From Helicobacter sp. (GTDB lineage Bacteria; Campylobacterota; Campylobacteria; Campylobacterales; Helicobacteraceae): DNA of 11,520 nt. The stretch spans positions 1 to 11,520 of the forward strand of contig JALEPE010000068.1 in assembly GCA_022766795.1 (NCBI GenBank). The letters run 5' to 3'. This document shows positions 6,315-11,520 of the stretch, piece after piece; the first letter of the stretch is position 1, and each line of letters opens with the position of its first letter. The position numbers were made by a program, and so were the translations under genes. The notes beneath the pieces are model-generated. The model did not search any database. It was not told where the DNA came from and saw only the letters and a list, made by a program, of their open reading frames with translations.

Positions 6315-8452
6315 TAACTTCCAGCCCTTACATCCGCACTTAAAAGAGGAATAAATTTGATGGTAAAAAGCACATATTTATCATCTTGCGCTTCCGCACC
6401 ACGCGTTGTTAGTTTGGGGTAAATTTCACTCACATATTTTATTCCAAAGGCAAAACAACGAATCGTTGTTTCAAACCCTACTTGCCAAGTTTTAAAATAA
6501 TCCTCTTTATAATCATATCCCAAACTTGCAAAAATCTCTAAATTTGCAAATTCTTTTTCAAACCCTGCCATTATGTAGTTTGCCTCTCCATAACGCCCAC
6601 GGCTCCAATCCACCTCCGCAAAGGAATCACGGAAAAAATGTCCAACATAAGCATTAAAATACTCGCCATCATAACGCAATTTATGTGTAGCTTCCGAGAT
6701 TCTATTCTCTGAATGCGCATAAAAAATATCGCTCAAAAAACTCCAAGAATAGTCATAAAAATACTGCACTTCATTCTCAAACTCGCCTATTTGGCTATCA
6801 CTTTCTAAATAAAAATATTGGCGCATACGATGGGATAATTTCAAAATATTTTGCGCATCATAAAAATACTGCACCGCGCTTAATCTTAACTCCTGCCTAT
6901 CACCCGGAAGCGTGAAAAAGTTTGTAAAATCTCCTTTTTTATCTTTAAACCCGGGCAATGTATAAAGTGCTTCAAACCCCATTGTATGTCCAAAGTTTTC
7001 ATACTGCTTTGCTAAATCCGTATTGGCTTTAAACTGCCAGTGTTGCGTTAAATAGCGTCCAGTATCCAAAGCTCCTTTGTCATTTTGGTAATCCACTTGC
7101 GTAGCATAAAATACAGGCGAAACAGAAATATTCACATAGTCATTAGCAAAAGCTTTGGAGTAAAGCAATGGCAATTCTACTTCTTGCTGGATTGCACGGT
7201 AACCTACAGGACGCGTGTAATGCTTGATTTGATAATCAAAGCTGTAATACAAATCATCAATAAAAAGATTATCAATTTGTCTGTGATACTGCACTTGCGG
7301 CAAAGTTTGCAGCGTCTCTGCATTGCTTGTCTTGGATAAATCTGAATAGTATCTTCCATAGATTCCAATATAATCCGAATCACTTTTTAGAAAATAATTT
7401 AAACGCGAAGTCAAAAGACTACCTTGCAAATCCGCATTATTTTGCGCCTTACCATCTGTTAGCCTAAAATAATCCACATCTGATACCTGCGAAATATCCG
7501 CATACAAGCCATCTTCATAGAAATAACTTTGTGCTTTTGTTAGTAAATCCTTTCTCTCATATTTTAGCTGGAATCCATAATGCGTTTGATTCTCTAATTC
7601 ATAGGTTTGTTGATAACTCTTAGAATCTATAAATGCTCCGAAATTTGCCCACAGCATTTGTTCTTTATCATCAACCATTCTAAATTCACTATAGATTCCG
7701 CCACCGCGTTTTGAACGCATTGTTGGTGTGAGCGTCATATCCCACCAATCATCGGTCGCGATATAAAATGGTTGAGAATACAAAATCCCATCATCTTTGG
7801 AACTTCCAAGCACAGGATAGAGTAATCCGCTTTTACGCTTATATCCCGCAGAGAATGAGAGGTAAGGGAAGTAAAGCACAGGCACATCATAAATACACAA
7901 CTTCGGATGCCATAATGTCAGCCATTCCTTACTAATATCATACGCACTCTCACTCGCTTTTAGCTGCCAAATAGGATTATTAACACTACAAGTTGAAACA
8001 GAAGCATCTTGCATTGCATAAATGTTTTGATTATATTCTGCGCTTTTTGCTTCCACCCATAAGCCGCTTGTGGAATCCTGCAAATAAAATGGCTCTAAAA
8101 AAGAATAATCCTCTTGCAGTTTGATTTTAATTTCTTGGGCTTTTAAATATAGCGCATTGCCTTTGTAGGCATTCACATTGCCTTTTAATGTAATTTCACG
8201 CGTATTGGTATTATATGTCGCTAAATCTGCACTTACATAATAATCCAAGTTAATAACAGTTGCGTGTCCTTTGCCGATAATGATAGATTTATCATATTCC
8301 ATATCATCAGCTAAAAACTCAAAAATTGCTTCTTGATTCTTATCAAATTGCTTCACAGATGGACGTGCGTGCAAAGGCTGTAACGCAAATGCGACCGCAA
8401 GACTAAAAGCAATAAGAGTAGGCTTAATGGGTTTAATATGTATTTTAAACAT
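6314..8452 (-). CDS. lptD: LPS-assembly outer membrane protein LptD
   Basis: A 712-residue outer-membrane beta-barrel that inserts lipopolysaccharide into the outer leaflet as the end of the Lpt bridge. A signal peptide ends at about A29 (LQPLHA). Residues about 43-130 form the LptA/OstA-like jellyroll (FLADDMEYDK, LKGNVNAYKGNALYLKA). Then come the conserved LptD segments DASVSTCSVNNPIWQLKA and PVLYFPYLSF...RKSGLLYP (about 191-213). The remainder is rich in aromatic-alternating strands typical of a barrel. Only three cysteines are visible (C155, C186, C666), against four in E. coli, so disulfide pairing must differ. I chose the ATG at 8452: the TTG eight codons upstream would place polar residues before the signal sequence. 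It overlaps the RDD gene by eight bases and the next gene by one. Confidence 0.93.
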   Translation of the reverse strand: MFKIHIKPIKPTLIAFSLAVAFALQPLHARPSVKQFDKNQEAIFEFLADDMEYDKSIIIGKGHATVINLDYYVSADLATYNTNTREITLKGNVNAYKGNALYLKAQEIKIKLQEDYSFLEPFYLQDSTSGLWVEAKSAEYNQNIYAMQDASVSTCSVNNPIWQLKASESAYDISKEWLTLWHPKLCIYDVPVLYFPYLSFSAGYKRKSGLLYPVLGSSKDDGILYSQPFYIATDDWWDMTLTPTMRSKRGGGIYSEFRMVDDKEQMLWANFGAFIDSKSYQQTYELENQTHYGFQLKYERKDLLTKAQSYFYEDGLYADISQVSDVDYFRLTDGKAQNNADLQGSLLTSRLNYFLKSDSDYIGIYGRYYSDLSKTSNAETLQTLPQVQYHRQIDNLFIDDLYYSFDYQIKHYTRPVGYRAIQQEVELPLLYSKAFANDYVNISVSPVFYATQVDYQNDKGALDTGRYLTQHWQFKANTDLAKQYENFGHTMGFEALYTLPGFKDKKGDFTNFFTLPGDRQELRLSAVQYFYDAQNILKLSHRMRQYFYLESDSQIGEFENEVQYFYDYSWSFLSDIFYAHSENRISEATHKLRYDGEYFNAYVGHFFRDSFAEVDWSRGRYGEANYIMAGFEKEFANLEIFASLGYDYKEDYFKTWQVGFETTIRCFAFGIKYVSEIYPKLTTRGAEAQDDKYVLFTIKFIPLLSADVRAGS

Positions 8453-8915
8453 TGGTGCTATGTAGCTCCACAACAATAGTATTTGCCACTTTATCGTGCA
8501 AACTTAAACGCAAGGCATTGGTTAAAATATACAAAAAAGGCAAATACATTAAAAACTCGCTTAATGTCCGTAATAACGAGCGAATGAGGGCTTGTTGTAT
8601 ATTTGGATTATCTAAAAGCCCAAGCTCAATAATGCGAATCTTAACCACGATTTTACCAATCGTTGCTCCATAATAACGCACAAACAGCCAATGATACACA
8701 ATCCGCACCCCATATAAAGCCAACCAAGAACTTGAAATAATGTTGATCACAGCTTCTGGATTGTCTTTATGCTCTACAATGCTCCCCCAATACATTCCAA
8801 TGATCACCATACTAATTAGCAAATCATCAATGATATGTGCCACAATTCTTTTCCATAGTGCCGCAGTCTGAATTTCCTCACGCGCTAAAATTTCCTCAAT
8901 TTTATCTGTATTCAT
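8445..8915 (-). CDS. RDD family inner-membrane protein
   Basis: A 156-residue membrane protein. R23 begins WKRIVAHIIDDLLI, the Arg-Asp-Asp signature of the RDD family (R23, D30, D31) in the first membrane helix. A second hydrophobic stretch lies at about 56-80. GATIGKIVVKIRI (83-95) is the conserved loop, a third helix lies at about 119-137, and HDKVANTIVV (140-149) is the usual family ending. The role of RDD proteins is mostly unclear; some have been linked to ion transport. It overlaps purD by one base (TAATG) and lptD by eight bases. Its position before lptD suggests, without proving, an envelope-related role. The ATG at 8915 is preceded by AGGA at good spacing. Confidence 0.85.
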   Translation of the reverse strand: MNTDKIEEILAREEIQTAALWKRIVAHIIDDLLISMVIIGMYWGSIVEHKDNPEAVINIISSSWLALYGVRIVYHWLFVRYYGATIGKIVVKIRIIELGLLDNPNIQQALIRSLLRTLSEFLMYLPFLYILTNALRLSLHDKVANTIVVELHSTNV

Positions 8916-10174
8916 TATTTTCCTAATGCTTGGTATGCGATGTCTTTGCGATACTGCATTCCATCAAATTGCACAAACTCCACACACTTATAAGCTTCCT
9001 TAACCGCTTCTTGCACATTTTCACCCTTACCGACACACACTAAAACGCGCCCACCACTTGCTACTAGAGATTCTCCTTCTTTGCTAACTCCAGCGAAACT
9101 AATGTGCGATTCTGCATTTCTCTCACTTGAAAGTTTGATTTTTTCTTTTTTAGAATTTTTATAAGGATAGTCTTTAGAAGCCACAACAACGCCGACACAA
9201 ACCTTATTTGCAATACGATATTGAATGTTTTTTAAATTCCCATTTGCACACGCTAAGAAGCAATCAAACAATCCTTCCTCAAATAAAGGCATTAGCACCT
9301 CACATTCTGGGTCTCCAAAACGCACATTAAATTCCAACAGATAAGGCTTGCCCTTTACTACCATAATCCCGCAAAACAGCGTCCCACTAAAGGGATTCCC
9401 ATCTTTTGCCATACCATCAAGCGTTGGAATAATAATCGTATTTTTCACTTCTTCTATGATCTCTTTTGTTGCTAGAGGTGCGGGCGCATAAGCTCCCATT
9501 CCTCCCGTATTTGGTCCCTTATCATTATCTAAAAGCCGCTTATGGTCTTGCGCAGCAGGCAATATGATAAAATCCTTGCCATCACACATCGCAAAAACAG
9601 ATAATTCAAAGCCGTCTAAAAATTCCTCTATCACAATCGTCTTACCAGAATCACCAAAGCTTTTACCATCTAGCATTTCTTTTGCTACACTCTTTGCTTC
9701 TTCATAGCTTTGCGCGATAATCACGCCTTTTCCAGCGCATAATCCGTCTGCTTTTACCACGATGGGCAAGTTTAGCTCCTCAATAAATGCACACGCTTCA
9801 TTATAGTCTTGCGTTTGGATAAAACCCGCCGTTGGAATATCATAACGCTTTGCAAATTCTTTCATATAGGCTTTAGAACCTTCTAATCGTGCTGCTTTTG
9901 CGCTTGGACCAAAGGTTGGGATTCCATTCTCACGCAGAGCGTCTGCTAACCCCTCTACCAAAGGTGCTTCAGGACCAATAATGACAAGTCCGATTCTTTG
10001 CGTAAGAGCAAAATCTACAAAATCTTTTTGTGTTTTAAAATCTATATTTTTACCAAGCTTATGTGTTGCACCATTTCCCGGATAAAAGTAGATTCCGTCT
10101 ATCCGACATTCATTCTGCAATGCAAGCCCCATAGAATATTCTCTTCCACCACTACCTACAATGACTATTTCCAT
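8915..10174 (-). CDS. purD: Phosphoribosylamine-glycine ligase (GAR synthetase)
   Basis: A 419-residue ATP-grasp enzyme that joins glycine to 5-phosphoribosylamine, the second step of de novo purine synthesis. N-domain: IVGSGGRE (5-12), then YPGNGA (31-36) and IIGPEAPLVEG (65-75). ATP-grasp core: KADGLCAGKGV (141-151), HKRLLDNDKGPNTGGMGAY (211-229) and the family signature RFGDPECEVLMP (285-296). The length matches the family (about 420-430). The usual His after GGRE is Tyr13 here. The ATG at 10174 has GAGG 10 nt upstream. It is the first gene of the five-gene operon, and its start lies about 59 nt after the 3' end of the 6S-like RNA, so transcription may come from a weak promoter in that gap or by read-through. 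Confidence 0.96.
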   Translation of the reverse strand: MEIVIVGSGGREYSMGLALQNECRIDGIYFYPGNGATHKLGKNIDFKTQKDFVDFALTQRIGLVIIGPEAPLVEGLADALRENGIPTFGPSAKAARLEGSKAYMKEFAKRYDIPTAGFIQTQDYNEACAFIEELNLPIVVKADGLCAGKGVIIAQSYEEAKSVAKEMLDGKSFGDSGKTIVIEEFLDGFELSVFAMCDGKDFIILPAAQDHKRLLDNDKGPNTGGMGAYAPAPLATKEIIEEVKNTIIIPTLDGMAKDGNPFSGTLFCGIMVVKGKPYLLEFNVRFGDPECEVLMPLFEEGLFDCFLACANGNLKNIQYRIANKVCVGVVVASKDYPYKNSKKEKIKLSSERNAESHISFAGVSKEGESLVASGGRVLVCVGKGENVQEAVKEAYKCVEFVQFDGMQYRKDIAYQALGK

Positions 10175-10232
10175 TTTTAAGCAACCTCATTTTAATTTGT
10201 AAAATTTTAAATCCCATAAAACTTTAAAAATC

Positions 10233-10434
10233 AAAAACCCAAGTGGGCGTTACTCATTTGTGTAGCCCGAAATAGGCAACGATTCCAGTTATAAGTAACT
10301 CATTAGGCGGCAGATTCTGGCTTCAACTTAAGAAGCTCGTAACGAAAACACCATCACACAAAGCTAAGCTATACAACCAGCAATACTTTATTATGTTGGA
10401 CTCCAAAGTTAAAGAAACACGCACCACTTAGGCG
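10233..10434 (-). ncRNA. ssrS: Structured RNA of about 200 nt, probable 6S RNA
   Basis: This minus-strand transcript fills the gap between purD and the cytochrome gene. It starts about 7 nt after a TATAAT box and ends in a T-rich run after GGG (about 10233-10238). The two ends form a 13-bp closing stem with one bulged base: CCTAAGTGG-T-GCGT (10432 to 10419) with ACGC-CCACTTGGG (10250 to 10238). Inside, colinear segments pair imperfectly: GAGTCCA (10403-10397) with TGGAATC (10287-10281), and ATTGCTGGTT (10384-10375) with AAGCCAGAAT (10323-10314). A small hairpin GCC-TATTTC-GGGC sits at 10277-10265 beside a largely unpaired zone. Such a long rod with a central bubble is the shape of 6S RNA, which binds housekeeping RNA polymerase as an open-promoter mimic. 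Placement before purD agrees with my recollection for this group. A purD leader element is the alternative. Confidence 0.62.
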
Positions 10435-10440
10435 GAGAGA

Positions 10441-10446
10441 ATTATA
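10441..10446 (-). promoter_or_regulatory. -10 box of the 6S-like RNA
   Basis: A perfect TATAAT on the minus strand sits about 7 nt before the predicted 5' end of the structured RNA. On the plus strand the same bases read TTATAAA, so the site could also drive weak transcription towards the cytochrome gene. The RNA reading is preferred because the closing stem begins right where transcription should start. Confidence 0.6.
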
Positions 10447-10540
10447 AACCATACTAGCTAAAGCGGCTTTTAACTTTAAACCAAAAATTAATAAATTTTC
10501 GGCAAAATTGCGCCAAATAACTAAATTGCAAGGATTTTTA

Positions 10541-11047
10541 ATGAAAAAATTTGTTACAGCACTTGCTTGTGTAGCGGTTTTAGGTAGCGCACTTAGCGCA
10601 AATGAGTGTATATGCTTTGAATTAAAAGGCGAATTTGGCGAGGAGATTAAGGCAATTATGCAAAAATACTCCAAAAATCTTGGCTCAAAAAATATTAAAG
10701 TTGTCCGAGAAGACGCGGATTTAACAGCACAAGAAAGAAGTTTTTTGGATAGCATTATCGGCACAGGAGAGGTTGGCTCAAGTGTCCGCACTGCAAATTT
10801 AGAAAATGGCGAGAAATTCTACAATAGGGATTGCGCAAACTGCCACGGCGAGAAAGGCGAGCTTTCTGTTGCAGGCACAAAACCGATTAATACTTGGAAA
10901 GCACAAGCAATCGCTGATGAACTCAAAACTTATGCAGACCAAACATTTGAGGGGCAATCCAGATTTGTTAAAAATCAAATTGCTCTACGCTATACAAAGC
11001 GCGATATGCTAGATGTTGGTGCATACATTGAAACATTGAAAAAATAA
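10541..11047 (+). CDS. Periplasmic c-type cytochrome, mono-heme
   Basis: A 168-residue exported protein. Residues 1-20 (MKKFVTALACVAVLGSALSA) are a signal peptide. The single heme-binding motif is C98-A-N-C101-H102, and M156 in RDMLDVGAYI is the likely distal ligand of a class I fold. Between them the sequence has the short-helix pattern of small cytochromes c. Unlike plain c-553 proteins, about 75 extra residues precede the heme domain. They begin NECICFELKGEFGEEIK, carry two further cysteines (C22 and C24, counted before signal cleavage) and resemble the leading segment of some epsilonproteobacterial cytochromes, from memory. The role is electron transfer in the periplasm; its partner is not visible. 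The ATG at 10541 follows AAGGA (10530-10534). A TTG at 10508 lacks such a site. Confidence 0.88.
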   Translation: MKKFVTALACVAVLGSALSANECICFELKGEFGEEIKAIMQKYSKNLGSKNIKVVREDADLTAQERSFLDSIIGTGEVGSSVRTANLENGEKFYNRDCANCHGEKGELSVAGTKPINTWKAQAIADELKTYADQTFEGQSRFVKNQIALRYTKRDMLDVGAYIETLKK

Positions 11048-11066
11048 TTTTATATTTTTATAATTA

Positions 11067-11111
11067 GAATCGCGACTTAGCACATTTTTTGTGTTTTTTG
11101 GATTGCGATTC
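11067..11111. terminator. Nested inverted repeat with internal T-run after the cytochrome gene
   Basis: An inner weak hairpin CACA-TTTTT-TGTG (11081-11093) is followed at once by six T, giving a short intrinsic-type terminator for the cytochrome mRNA. It lies inside a larger inverted repeat, GAATCGC (11067-11073) with GCGATTC (11105-11111). The inner stem is only 4-5 bp, so termination strength is uncertain. Confidence 0.45.
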
Positions 11112-11176
11112 CGCATTTGCTACTTTATGTTACCATTTTGCGCATTTTTGGTGCAAAAACTTATGTCTTATTTAAT

Positions 11177-11182
11177 TATAAT
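11177..11182 (+). promoter_or_regulatory. -10 box of the gltS promoter
   Basis: A perfect TATAAT, 42 nt before the gltS ATG, is preceded by T-rich DNA (TTATGTCTTATTTAAT) and has no clear -35, as expected for this group. It predicts a leader of about 36 nt carrying AAGGG (11215-11219) as ribosome site. Confidence 0.65.
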
Positions 11183-11224
11183 CCATTTCTTTTTAAAATA
11201 TAGAATCTCAAAAAAAGGGCATTT

Positions 11225-11520
11225 ATGACAATTACTCTTAACTTTTATGCCACATTGCTCACAATGGTAGGCGTTTTATTGCTAGGACGCGCAATCATTG
11301 TGCGTAGCAAATTTTTACACGATTACAATATCCCAGAACCTGTGGTAGGCGGAATCATTGCTGCATTCTGCTTCTTTTTGCTCTATACCTATGGAGGCAT
11401 TGAGCTAAAGTTTGATGGCTCACTGAAAGATCCGCTAATGTTGGCATTCTTTACAAGTATTGGCTTAAGTGCCGATTTCTCGTCTTTAAAAAAAGGCGGG
11501 AAACTCCTCATAGGATTCCT
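11225..11520 (+). CDS. gltS: Sodium/glutamate symporter, N-terminal part
   Basis: The first 98 codons of a membrane transporter that continues past the right edge. It begins MTITLNFYATLLTMVGVLLL, a first membrane helix. Then come IPEPVVGGIIAA (36-47) and SLKDPLMLAFFTSIGLSAD, which closely match the IPEPVAGG and SLRDPLMLAFFATIGL segments of E. coli GltS, a sodium-driven glutamate importer of the inner membrane. A second hydrophobic helix lies at about 40-55 and a third begins at about 70. The ATG follows AAGGG at 5-nt spacing and its own TATAAT promoter, so it is independent of the cytochrome gene. Whether the full-length gene is intact cannot be seen here. Confidence 0.9.
   Translation, partial: MTITLNFYATLLTMVGVLLLGRAIIVRSKFLHDYNIPEPVVGGIIAAFCFFLLYTYGGIELKFDGSLKDPLMLAFFTSIGLSADFSSLKKGGKLLIGF

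Noticed and set aside
8453..8476. TTG start for lptD eight codons upstream
   Set aside because: No ribosome site precedes it and it extends the overlap with the RDD gene. The ATG at 8452 gives a normal signal peptide.
10233..10434. tmRNA, RNase P RNA or a purine riboswitch as the identity of the structured RNA
   Set aside because: There are no tRNA-like ends or tag reading frame, no RNase P core motifs that I can see, and no purine-riboswitch three-way junction. The structure ends with its own T-rich run before purD. A leader element of another kind cannot be fully excluded.
10369..10791. A 140-residue minus-strand reading frame opposite the cytochrome start and overlapping the 6S-like RNA
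   Set aside because: It is antisense to a clear cytochrome c gene, resembles no family I know, and ends within the structured RNA.
1..11520. CRISPR array, insertion sequence, toxin-antitoxin or defence genes
   Set aside because: No regularly spaced repeats, transposase or integrase reading frames, or small paired toxin/antitoxin genes were found on either strand.

Overview
The window reads as a chromosome segment from a Campylobacterota bacterium, most likely a Helicobacter. This rests on the AT-rich sequence, a stand-alone atpE with a signal-like N-terminus, TATAAT-type -10 boxes lacking a clear -35 but set in T-rich DNA, and a long homopolymer contingency tract in a surface-glycan gene. 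The order atpE-pnp-phosphoribosyltransferase-lptD-(RDD protein)-purD resembles, from memory, the H. pylori HP1212-HP1218 neighbourhood.

Left block (1-2674, all minus strand): four tightly coupled surface-glycan genes, transcribed right to left. They are an ArnC/GtrB-type membrane glycosyltransferase, a second polyprenyl-phosphate-type GT2 glycosyltransferase, a Gfo/Idh/MocA oxidoreductase, and an FAD-dependent oxidoreductase cut by the window edge. The first gene is broken by a run of 13 C (13 G on the plus strand). Its start and its body lie in different frames, so it is phase-OFF here; 12 or 15 C would join them into a protein of about 319 residues. The block abuts tRNA-Leu(GAG), and its first gene is more AT-rich than the housekeeping genes beyond the tRNA.

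Middle (2790-3395, minus): tRNA-Leu(GAG), a perfect hairpin with no T-run, and atpE (F1Fo subunit c) with its own promoter.

Right-middle (3396-10174, minus): purD - RDD membrane protein - lptD - COG1926-type phosphoribosyltransferase - pnp. The five genes overlap by 1-8 bases or abut exactly, so they look like one operon joining purine synthesis, LPS export and RNA turnover.

Upstream of purD (about 10233-10434, minus) is a roughly 200-nt structured RNA. It has a TATAAT box, a 13-bp closing stem, a colinear imperfect inner arm and a U-rich end. I interpret it as the epsilonproteobacterial 6S RNA. It fills the only gene-free stretch longer than 300 bases.

Right edge (plus strand): a periplasmic mono-heme cytochrome c, then the start of gltS (sodium/glutamate symporter) behind a clear TATAAT promoter. 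I see no CRISPR array, insertion sequence or defence system. The most notable elements are the phase-variable glycosyltransferase and the 6S-like RNA.
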